Origin: Gordius sp. MW1
Lineage: Eukaryota; Nematomorpha; Gordioida; Gordea; Gordiidae
Direction: 5' to 3'
Assembly (NCBI GenBank): GCA_964036665.1
Contig: OZ038533.1
Location: forward strand, 449,001-513,000
DNA length: 64,000 nucleotides
This document shows positions 25,310-35,116 of this stretch, one piece after another (position 1 is the stretch's first letter; each line of letters starts with the position of its first letter). Position numbers and translations under genes: made by a program. The notes beneath the pieces are model-generated. The model was not told the origin of the DNA and did not search any database. It was given only the letters and a program-made list of their open reading frames with translations.

Positions 25310-26460
25310 TGAAACTTGCTGATGTATATCTTAATTGCTGGTTCGATGTCCTGAGAGGGCAATTTTTTTTTAATTAAAAAAATACATTGTTCTTGTTATT
25401 ACCAGTGATAATATGACTTTTTGGCCGTCCGCTGGCTACTGCGAAAAAAATGATTGGCCAAATTGTGAATCGAAATTTTATAGTTTATTTGCAGTCCCCC
25501 CATCCACAATGTATTCCTTAAGGTTATTATTAATGCAAACTTCCCACCCCACATGTCTAGCCTGCATGCCATCCTCTTTGAACAGATATTTTTTTTCCCC
25601 TTATCCAACAACGCGACAATAAATTTATTTAGCCAATTCCTTATATTCAATTTAAAAAAAGGTAACTACTGATGTGGGTTCGAATCCCGGCGAACGTTCT
25701 GAATTGCTGGTTCGATACCCGAAGAGGGCAAAATTTTTTTTTTTTAAATTAAATTAATATATTGTTTTTGTTAATACCATCGATAATATGACTTTTTCAC
25801 CGTGTCCTGGCTACTGACCAATGAAAAAAATGACTATTGGCCAAATTGTGATTTGAAATTTTTTTCTCGTTTTTGAATTGGTATATTAGGTTAACATAGA
25901 TAATTACCATATGCCCCCCCTACAAGGGCCTATGCCTCTACTGATATGGGTCCCTGTGCCCCCCCCCTCCTACAAAAGCCTATGCCTCAACTGATGTGGG
26001 TTCGAATCCCGGCGAACGTTCTTTGCTGGTTCGATACCCGGAGAGGGCAAATTTTTTTTTAAATTAAATTAATATATTGTTCTTGTTAATACCATTGATA
26101 ATATGACTTTTTGACCGTGTCCTGGCTACTGATCAATAAAAAATGACCATTGGCCAAAGTATAAATCGAAATTTTTTATTCGTCTCTTATGTATTTATAT
26201 CCTTTTTGATCGTGTCCTGGCTACTGACCTGAAAAAAATGACGATTGGCCAAAGTATAAATAGAGATTTTTTTTCGTTTTTTGAATTGCTATATTAGGTT
26301 AACATTGATAATTACCCTATGCCCCCCCTACAAAGGCTTATGCCTCTACTGATATGGGTCCCTGTGCCCCCTTCCCCCCACAAAGGCTTATTTTTTAATT
26401 AAATTAATATATTGTTCTTGTTAATAGAAAAAATGACCAATAGCCAAGGTCTGATTGGAA
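25310..26460. repeat. SINE-like tandem array with tRNA-type B boxes
   Basis: Diverged tandem units of about 320 bp. The word GGTTCGAATCCCGGCGAACG occurs at 25677 and 25999 (322 bp apart), each followed about 30 bp later by GGTTCGATACCCG. A third GGTTCGAT word lies at about 25341. Shared modules include GTGTCCTGGCTACTGA, TTAATATATTGTT and ATGCCCCCCCTAC. The GGTTCGAATCC word equals a pol III B box/tRNA T-arm, but no full tRNA cloverleaf was found. Non-coding. Confidence 0.65.
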
Positions 26461-26794
26461 AATTTTTTCGTTTTTTAAATATCTTGTTTATAGTATACAT
26501 ATGCGCATGATTTGAATAGAGTCTATAGTCATAATTCAAATTATGGGTCACCTACACCAAATTGTTTAAATTTATACCGTATCAAAAAAACTCTAAATTG
26601 AAAGTTGTATGTTTTGGAAGGATGACTATTGGCTTTTCCAAGGTCATACCCTCTATTTGCGTTCCTTTCGTCCTTTTGATTAATTTAGAAGTTGATAATT
26701 AAGAATGAATGAAAGAAAACCTATTCCTCAATAATAGCAGGTTTTACAAAAATTTAACTTTTTAGATATTTGTATAAATAATTAACTAATCATT

Positions 26795-26871
26795 GTGCAT
26801 TTTATACCCCCCCCCATAGGCATTCTCGCCTTTTCCCACCTTTCTCGACCATAAATTGCATAGCAAATATG
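26795..26871 (-). repeat. GCTATGCAATTTATGG repeat fragment
   Basis: Reverse complement matches 1451-1510 (TTTGCTATGCAATTTATGG, CGAGAA, GAATGCCTATG, G-run). The core is also at 25006-25022. The hAT element at 26872 abuts it. Confidence 0.55.
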
Positions 26872-27990
26872 TAGTGTTTTGATCTCGTCTCGTCTCGGTC
26901 TCGAAAACAAAATCTCGTCTCGTCTCGGGAGCGATTATGAAAATCTCGATCTCGTCTCGGTCTAGAAAAATCTCGGTCTCGTCTCGTCTCGACTTTTTTA
27001 AAAAATACATATACGGAATATAAATTTCTCCTGTTTTGTTGAAAATATTAAATAAGTGTTAAAAAATATAAATTTTATATTTTTTGAAAAATTTTAATAC
27101 ACAAACTTTTTAAAGATTTAGCAACTAACTTTGCCATTAAATGGTTATTTATCGAATATAGTGTAGGTTCGTGTATTGATTTTGTATTCCCCAATTATAG
27201 TAAATTTATATGCACCTGCCAACCCAGCTTATAATATGAATTGTAAGGCATATAACAAAACTATGTATTTACATAATGTCTTATTAAGGTTCAAAATTTT
27301 GGGAGGTGTACTATTAGTTGAAGCATAAAAACTTCTAGAAAATTCATAATTTAAGATTTAATCTATTACGGTGTCATTAAATACTCTATTGTACTTTTGA
27401 AACCGTTAGGCGGGTGCTCAGGAATCGACATCCGCTCTAGCTTAACTTGTTTAATTATTCAAACTCATTGACCACCAATTTATAATTAGCGGATCATGCA
27501 GGATTAGTAACTGCGAAAATTAAATATGCTTAAGTAATATTTACTATTTCATCAGAACTCATTCTAAGCCTAAAATTTTGTAATATTTAATAATGCTATG
27601 GATACAAATATGTGATAAATATATTATAAAATTATTTACATACCCTATGGGTCAACCATACTTAGATAAATGATTGCCAAATTTTAAATTTTTTCGAAAA
27701 ATATATAATGCACTTATGAATTTTTATAATATCAAATCATATTGATTTATACTTTAAAATGTAAATCATACAAATTATAATACACAATAATTTACTAAAA
27801 TCTAACGATCAATTTAAAGTCGAGATCTAGAAAAATCTCGTATCGTCTCGTCTCGACATCAAAATTCTTGTCTCAATCTCGACATCAAAATTCTTGTCTC
27901 GATCTCGACTCCATTTTTCAAATTCTCGTCTCGTCTCGGTTTTTCGAGACGAGACGAGATCGAGATTTTTCTCGGTTTTTCCGCATCACA
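26872..27990. mobile_element. Non-autonomous hAT element with TCTCG-word ends, copy 1
   Basis: Left end TAGTGTTTTGATCTCGTC; right end, reverse-complemented, TGTGATGCGGAAAAACCGAG. Both ends carry long TCTCGTCTCGGTCTCG arrays (26880-26995 and 27820-27975). The AT-rich middle matches 36544-37974 in inverted orientation (for example TATTTATCGAATA next to GGTTCGTGT). No clear 8-bp target duplication, so one edge may be altered. No coding capacity. Confidence 0.75.
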
Positions 27991-28023
27991 GGCTACGTTT
28001 ATACGGAGTATAGATGACTTTCT

Positions 28024-28117
28024 TTCCCCCTTCCCTCCTGCACCTCCCTCCCCCCTTCCTTCCCCTCTTCCCTTCCCCCCCCCCTTCCCTTCCCCTCCCC
28101 CTTCCCACGAGGGCCGA
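28024..28117. repeat. Polypyrimidine tract
   Basis: About 95 bp almost purely C and T (TTCCCCTCTTCCCTTCCCCC), abutting the copy 1 hAT element. Confidence 0.8.
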
Positions 28118-28189
28118 AGGCCCGAGTTTTTTAATATTATTTCAATTAAGAAACAATATGTTGATTGTAATTATTTGTTTTGAATAAAA

Positions 28190-28921
28190 CTTTAAATTAT
28201 ATTATTACAAATAAAGGTGCTTTATTATACTATAAAGGATGCAAATTTTATAAAATTATTGAGTCGACACAATTCCATTCTTGATAATAAGGCGAAGGAT
28301 TTAGTTTCAAATTTTGATATTTCATTATTACCATCTAAACGTATAAAATCAAAAATTAGGACACTATATACACTTTTATATCTACCAATTCAATTGATTT
28401 CAAAATTGATTTATATTATCCAATCATCGATAGAATAATAGCAGAAAAACATAAGAATTCCATATATTAATTGTAATTTATATAAGTCTTTAGAAAGTTT
28501 AAACACTTCATCCCCTTTTATTGCGATAAATCTCTTTTTTTCAGAAGTAATTAACCATTATGAATTAAAACTGCAAGATGCCGAAATAATAATGGCAAAA
28601 AATTATGTAATCTAATAATTCTTTACCTTCGAATAAAATAAAATAAAATGCAATGATATTTTTTCACTTATTAAAATTTCAACAGTGTTTCCAAATTTAA
28701 TCATTATGATTAAAATAATTTTAACTATCCCAATAACTTTTTGTTCATGCGATAGATCGTTCTCGTTGCTAAAACGGATTAAAACTTACCTTCGTTCCAC
28801 AAATTACAAGATAGAACATGACTTTATAAATGTTATTCCCCGGGATGATATTATGAATTCGTTTGCAAAATCGAGTAAAAGGCGTAATGAACTACTATTA
28901 AAAGACTTATTTAATATTTAA
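28190..28921 (+). pseudogene. hAT transposase relic (ZMYM1-like), C-terminal end
   Basis: 28217-28438 reads IKDANFIKLLSRHNSILDN, then IKSKIRTLYTLLYLPIQLI, like the C-terminal half of ZMYM1/DUF4371-type hAT proteins. After stops, 28685-28921 gives the hAT dimerisation block, IILTIPITFCSCDRSFSLLK followed by RIKTYLRSTNYKIEHD, ending at a natural stop. The N-terminal zinc finger and catalytic residues are not seen. The last 278 bp are duplicated at 31164-31441 because of the retroelement insertion. Confidence 0.75.
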
Positions 28922-28968
28922 TGAAAAATTAACTGGGCTTTAAAGTTTCAACTTGTTTTAAACTTTTT
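28691..28968 (+). repeat. Direct repeat flanking the RT element, left copy
   Basis: 278 bp, co-linear with 31164-31441 with only scattered mismatches. Both contain the hAT C-terminal block. Read as a very long target-site duplication. Confidence 0.8.
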
Positions 28969-31163
28969 TTTTTTTTAATGTATATATTGATTATTTGAAC
29001 GTAAGAACATTATAAAAACGAAGTGTCAAAATTCGAAAAATATAGCGGATGTAAAACAAAATAAAAATATTATGATTCAAAAATGTCGCATGTGTCATCT
29101 TGTAAAAGTGGCCAACTGTCGGCCAGGGATTTAAAATTACACTTAGCTATAAAAATACCAATTTTTTGTTTAAGTAAAAAATTAGTGGAATATTTAGAGG
29201 GCGGGCAGCGACGGCTGATTTCTTTAAAAAGCTTAATGGCGGCCGGACCAAAAGTCCCAGAACACGAGGCAACGATAGGGCTAAAGATATTAGATGGTAG
29301 GAGGGCCTGGTATTTAACCGTTTTGCGGTGTTCGGCGAGAGTCAGAGCGTTGTAGTTTTGGTTAGAGGGGGCGAAAATGTCTATGCAGGTGAAATCCCAT
29401 TTAAGGGGTAGACCATTTTGCCAAGGGATAAGGGTAGAGCCGTCTGGTCGCATCCTTCCCTCCAACGAAGGGTCTGACGGCTCTAAAACGGAGGGAATGT
29501 TGGCTTTTTTAAAAGCGGCTTGGATAAGGCTATTCACCTTTTCGTGCCTTATGTATTTAAATTTATTGTAAAGGAAGTGTAGGGGATGCCTTGCATAAAT
29601 GTCTATGCTCTGGGAGCAGTTGCGGCAGGAATATTCCTTTGAATAGGGAATTCCTAGTCTGAGGGCGATGGCGTATGCTAGCTCTGGGTCCTCCAACATC
29701 AATCCAGAAAGTGAGCTAGGATAAGCTTCAAGCCACTCGTGACCCGATCCGTCAAAAACTAAAGATTTAAGGTTGAAGTGCTGGCAGGCGTCGCAACTCG
29801 ATAAGAGGTAATCAACGGAGCGCGATACGAGGCCAGCATCCCAATCCTTTTGTCTAGAGGTTATGGGGAAGGGGGTCCCTGGGTGGACGTTGGCTGACCA
29901 GACGTCTAGGGCTTCTACAAACGACGGATCCTTATTTGTAGTGATTAAACGGTCGATCAATCTTTGGGCAGATTTATAAGAAGAGATAAACGCAGCTAAC
30001 GAAATTGAGGTAGCTGGGCGTATGCCCAAGCCGCCAGCTTTAGTAGGTAAAGAGGCTTGGAGCCACGAGGAAGTGCTGAATTTGATATTAAGAATTGCTT
30101 CTAAATCTTCATGAAGCTATCGTAGCTTTTTAAAATTTTGGGCAATAAAAAGGCTGAAGAGGACCGGAAGCAGTGTTGAATTTTTGAGATGTTGAAATAG
30201 TTTTTAATGATATAAAATGCGTGGTGTTTGGGGAGGGTATTAAGAATATCCATCTTTGATGTAAGAGTTGATAAGTGGCTATGTAAAAATTCTTTTAAGG
30301 CGATTTGCCCACCTATTGGAGAGCCTAGATGAGTAAAACTCATCAATTCAACTTTTAAAAAGGGCTTAAAAATGGGAAATTTGTTGGTATCCGGGCACTG
30401 ATATATCTCGCATTTAGAGATATTCAATCTCAAGTTTAGGGAGGTTTCATAATGTTGGATTAAAAGAATGGCCTTGGAAATTTCTTCAGGAGGACCGCAT
30501 AAGGTAGCATCGTCCAGGTACCAGACGTTTAATGATAATGAGCATTGGTTTGAGAGGGATTCAGTTAAATTTTTGATCCCAAGACAAAACAGAGGTGGAC
30601 CTAGTTCTGCCGAATCAATTAAAAAGTCCCCAAACTTTAGTTTTGATATACAACCGTAACTTAAACTGATGTAATTTGAAAACTTTGGAAACTCATCAAT
30701 GAAGGTATTTATTATCGTTTCTCGGCGAATATTATTAAAAGCATTGGCAAAGTCCAGTTTAACCATGCAGTGATTGGAGGGAATTTGTTTTAGACTTATC
30801 CGCGCAGCGTGACTGGCAGCCTCACAGCCGCCTTTAACCCCAAATCCTAATTGATGAGGAATTAACTTGTCGCTTAAACTGGATTTGATTGTCTTACAAA
30901 TGAGTTTTGATATTATACGTCGAAAAACACTGCCAATAGCAATGGGTCTCACCGAATTATCAGGTTTTTTGATAGCGATGAGTTTAGCGCCGAACAATAT
31001 AGGGATTATTTCGGTAGGAATATTACCGTTGACAATTAAATTGCATAGGGACGTTATAGAGTTGAGTAAAAGTGCAGCGCTCACATTTTGGAGGTTAATC
31101 AGGTCTTGTAAATAAACAGGGCGGAAACCATCAAGGCCTGCTGCAGAGTCGATGGGAAAGGAT
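28969..31163 (-). mobile_element. 5'-truncated retroelement with RT and restriction-like endonuclease
   Basis: Lies between two 278-bp direct repeats of hAT sequence. Its 3' end on the minus strand is marked by a short T-run on the plus strand (to 28976), consistent with an A-rich tail. The 5' end is truncated inside the RT coding region at 31163, as expected for incomplete target-primed reverse transcription. Confidence 0.75.
29070..31163 (-). pseudogene. Reverse transcriptase plus PD-(D/E)XK endonuclease polyprotein
   Basis: One coding region with a single frameshift near 30101-30115, lacking its N-terminus. RT landmarks: AAGLDGFRPVYL, GAKLIAIKKPDNSVRPIAIG (palm entry), MVKLDFANAFNNI (motif A) and LNVWYLDDATLCG (catalytic YLDD). 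Downstream are a CRNC-x-RH zinc-knuckle-like segment and RMRPDG, about 15 residues, then WDFTCIDIF and AEHRKTVKY, fitting a restriction-like endonuclease (P-D-x-D-x-E-x-K order). This RT plus RLE arrangement is that of site-type non-LTR elements such as the R2 lineage. The close relatives I recall are abundant, often unnamed, proteins in marine invertebrates and arthropods. No EN of the APE type. Confidence 0.8.
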
Positions 31164-31441
31164 CCAAATTTTATCATTATGATTAAAATAATTTTAACTA
31201 TCCCAATAACTTCATGTTCATGCGATAGATCGTTCTCGTTACTAAAACGGATTAAAACTTACCTTCGTTCCACAAATTACAAGATAGAACATGACTTTAT
31301 AAATGTTATTCCCCGGGATGATATTATAAATTCGTTTGCAAAATCGAATAAAAGGCGTAATGAACTACTATTAAAAGACTTATTTAATATTTAATGAAAA
31401 ATTATCTGGGCTTTAAAGTTTCAACTTGTTTTAAACTTTTT
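31164..31441 (+). repeat. Direct repeat flanking the RT element, right copy
   Basis: Co-linear with 28691-28968. Repeats the hAT C-terminal block SLLKRIKTYLRSTNYKIEHD. Confidence 0.8.
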
Positions 31442-31894
31442 AACACTTTCAAAATATATTAAAATTTAAATTTACGAAAATATCCTGGGTTAAATTTATT
31501 TGTCCGCTTATTGTTAACATATCTTGCATATATTAATGTATCACATGCACATATAAAGCCAATGATTTTTCAAAAATAGTTTGTACTAGAGACCTGCAAC
31601 GGCCTGTTTAAAAAATTTTTATTTATATTTTTTTTGTTTAATTTTTTTTATTCATATGATAAACAATATGCATTGTCAAAAATGTTAACAAAAATATTGT
31701 AAAAATAATAAATTAAGAATTCCCGATCAGACGAGATCTTCAATCTTTTAAGAGGCGACCCACAGGGAAAAAATTTATTGAACAAGTAGGACTTCGGGAT
31801 ACATATAACTATGTAAGCCAAATAGATTTTTAAAGCCTTTTTAATAAAGTTACATGGCTTCTTTGCTTTTTCACCATTTTTAATTTGTAGGTTA

Positions 31895-33289
31895 CTAGAT
31901 GCACCCGGCAAACGTTGTTTTGCCATTTACCCAGGTGTATTAAATTATGTTGGAATTTTAGGGCATATATGATGATAAAGCGGTTATTAAAGTAAAAATA
32001 AATTTTGATGTCTATATGTTCTACTTCTATTGTTCTATTTCCGTATACAGTGCAACGTGTACGAACACACGCAATAGTTAATCAAATGTGTGAAAATATA
32101 AAAAAATAATTAAATTAATTTTATATGTAAAACTTTAATAAATTTTTTTTATCCTTCTAAAGAATGACATTTGCATAAGACAATTATAATTTCATGCCAA
32201 AGTATAAGTGATAAAATTTGCAACTAATCTACAGTAAAAATTTAATAATAGATAAATAATGACATTTATATATATTGCAATACTAAATAGCATTTACTCA
32301 GAATAATCAACGTTGGATGACTGTCTCATATCATTATAAAATGTATTTTCATTTTAGAAACAGCCAAATTTAAATATATCCTGTAATAATCGTGTATTTT
32401 GAAAAATTTATTATACCTTTGTAAAATAAGATACAGGTTGTGTGGGGTTCTCACTGATGTCCTCACATATTCCAAAGTCATTATTACAAAATATTTTATC
32501 TTTTAATGCAGATAATGAGGTGTGTCCAAGAACATCAAAACTCTGATCAACATTAGCTAAAGTGATCATCACATTGGCCTTTAACATTAGTTTTAAATTT
32601 AAACATAATTGATAAATTTGTGATTAAGGTACGATTAGTATCGGGATTTAAAAAAATTACCTTTATTAAAGGCCTAGGGAATTCCGATTGTTTGTAGATT
32701 ATGTCCATTATGCAAGGTGCCATGTAGATAGTTTTAAATTTAAACAAAATTGATAAATCTGCGATTAAGGTACGATTAGTATCGGGATTTAAAAAAATTT
32801 ACCTTTTTTAAAGGCCTAGGGAATTCCGATTATTTGTAGATTGTGTCATAAAAGTGATCATCACATTGGCCTTAAACATTTAAATTGCGACACCCGTGTT
32901 GAATAGGGACATCATATTAATAAAAATAAGATTTGTTGTCACCGTTAAAAAAAGATGACGTTTAAGAAAATACTATAAGTGATACACTTTTACTAAAGAA
33001 CTGTATATTCAAATTTTCAAAGAATACGAAGAGGTTGCGTTTATTAAAGAACTGTATTTTCAAATTTTCAAAGAACACGAATAGGTTGCGTTTGATTGAC
33101 ATTTTATTAAACGTCAAAACGTATAAACTAGAAAACTACTTGACCGATTTGGCTCAAACAAATCTTAAAACATGCTCCGAGTGTCAGGAATAAACTGTGA
33201 AATTTTGAGCCAAATCGGTCTGGTAGTTTTCCAAAATTAATGGCGGCATACACACACACATACATAGTTTCATTTATATATATATAAGA
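31895..33289 (-). mobile_element. Chimeric Helitron, inverted
   Basis: 5' end at 33289 (TCTTATATATATATAAATG) and 3' end at 31895 (CCGGGTGCATCTAG), with A and T flanks as expected. Compared with the 332-bp Helitron at 20784 it has about 1.06 kb of extra sequence between about 32070 and 33110. Part of the extra DNA (33090-33130) matches the 5' region of the other Helitron type at 2360-2395 (TTTATACGTTTTGAC, TTAATAAAATGTCAATCA). It includes two local tandem duplications. Confidence 0.75.
32588..32847. repeat. Tandem duplication, unit about 140 bp
   Basis: 32588-32705 and 32728-32847 share TTAAGGTACGATTAGTATCG and AAAGGCCTAGGGAATTCCGA with few differences. A second, 50-bp tandem duplication lies at 32995-33090 (TAAAGAACTGTATNTTCAAA). 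Confidence 0.8.
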
Positions 33290-33397
33290 TTAACGAAAAT
33301 GAAAAAAACAGTGATATTTTACAAAGTAACTTAAAGAAATAAATTTTAAATTTTGTTTTTAAATTTGATAATGAGTATATATATAAATAATCTTACA

Positions 33398-33515
33398 TAT
33401 GGGGAGGCAAGGCTGGGCAGCTGCCCCCCCCCCCTCCAAATCCAAGAATTCTGAATCATAAAAACATTTTTTGCCCAACACTGCCCCCCTGTAGTTTAAT
33501 TTGGCTACGCCCATG
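33398..33515. mobile_element. GGGCGTAGCCAGG-family MITE inside hAT element
   Basis: Begins ATGGGGAGGCAAGGCTGGGC with a C-run and ends TTGGCTACGCCCATG. The left terminus is diverged. Confidence 0.55.
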
Positions 33516-33839
33516 GAATCATTGCATTAGTATGAATACCTTTAACATTTATAATGGGGGTTGAGATGTTGATGAATTAATAAACTAAGATAAAAATAAA
33601 ATTTAACTTTCCATACAGAAAATATATATAATTAGAACATCTTAAAAATACCTTCTTTTATACAAAATCTAATTAATTCTGTAACGGGCTTTTAACGGGC
33701 CTTAAGAATATCTAGGCCCGGCCCGAGCCCATTAAGTTATATTACGGCCCGTCCGGGCCTGGCCCGTTGTTTTATTTTTAAGCAGAAGCCCGTCCAAACC
33801 CGGCCCGCGGGCCGGGCCGTGCAGGTCTCTAGTTTGTAC

Positions 33840-34582
33840 ACCATTTTTCCCCCTTTATTAGTGATATCCCATCATACGTTTGATAATTTAATATTAATAA
33901 AAAATTCCTGAATTTTATAGACAATTGTTAACGCATCAAAACTTTAAAGGGATTAAATCATAAAAAAAAAATTCCTTTTGGTGTGTCATTGGATTAACGC
34001 TAAATTGTTCTGTGCATCTTACATCTCTAATTTCATCAAAAAATATTAAATTAAATTTTGATTCTTTTAATTTTGACAGAATATTTTTAAAGTTCATTTA
34101 GCCGTTAAATTTATTAGTTCATTTTAATTTTTAGGTGGTGTAAAGGGGGGTTTTGTTATCTATAATATCATCAGGGACAATAACTTCTAAATATTTATAC
34201 TCGAACGAATCTTATTTTCATAATTAATTTCTTTATTATTTATGTTATAATTTCGCCTTTTGAGGATCTAACCTGATATTAATGCTGCCTGAAAATGTTG
34301 CCAATATTGCACATGTAAAATTAAAATTTGTTATATATATGGCCAAAAAGTTTTGGGGGCTGTGGCAATAAAATTTTTAAAAAAAATTTGTTGTATAGTT
34401 TTTTTACTATTAGTATCATTTTTTAAAATGTCAAAGATTTTTTGCCAATATCCCCTTTCCACTTTGTGCCCTTACAATTCATTTATACAAAAACTTATTA
34501 TACCATGAATTTTTTATATTGTTTCAACTACATTATTTTGTTTTATTTATGGATAAATCTTATTTATTTAATGCCGTATAAA
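33840..34582. other. Non-coding, AT-rich
   Basis: No gene or repeat recognised between the hAT element and the RTE LINE. Confidence 0.5.
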
Positions 34583-35116
34583 CATGTGCGTCTGAGCTCA
34601 ATCGAGCCAGAAATGTTGAGCTTGTGTACTGTCATAGATCCAAGAAGCTATACCTTTGGTAGCCAAACATAACTTTTGTGTTTGTTACTGGTGGGGCCAC
34701 CCTATTGGCAAGGTTCTTGGTGAAGGGTCAAACTAAAATATCTGGGCTCTTTGAGGGAGTATTAGTGAAATGGAGGTGCTAGATTAAGCCTATCAATACG
34801 ATTGGTCTAAAGAAAAGTTTAATTCACCAAAAGACGGCATCATAAAGAATGTAGGTAGTCAAGCGCCAAAATATAACATAGTTCCGTCAGGCTTGGAAGG
34901 CCGAGATATCAATACTCCCTCATTCCATATAAACCAAAATGTACTACAACAAAGAAGCAGCATGAAAACCAAGCTAGGGCGTCCCCCTAAAGCGACGCGC
35001 GCAATCGCCTGGAATGTGTGGGAAATAAACGAAGGCTACCGCTCTCTCAACAAACGAAAGCGGTTAAAGACATTAGTTTGCGTAGGATATAGTTTGGGTC
35101 ATGGAATGTTGGTACA

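Larger units (their letters stand above)
31587..33831. mobile_element. hAT element with GGCCCG-word ends, carrying nested insertions
   Basis: Flanked by the perfect 8-bp repeat GTTTGTAC (31579-31586 and 33832-33839). Termini TAGAGACCTGCAACGGCC (left) and TAGAGACCTGCACGGCCC (reverse complement of right). The GGCCCG words are concentrated at the right end (33690-33825). It holds an inverted Helitron (31895-33289), which itself carries extra sequence, and a GGGCGTAGCCAGG-type MITE (33398-33515). No transposase seen. Confidence 0.85.

Noticed and set aside
25677..25687. tRNA gene suggested by GGTTCGAATCC
   Set aside because: Only a T-arm-like word is present; no acceptor, D-arm or anticodon stem could be paired around it.
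34442..34672. 76-codon frame before the RTE LINE
   Set aside because: Crosses the LINE target duplication and 5' end, so it cannot be an independent gene.
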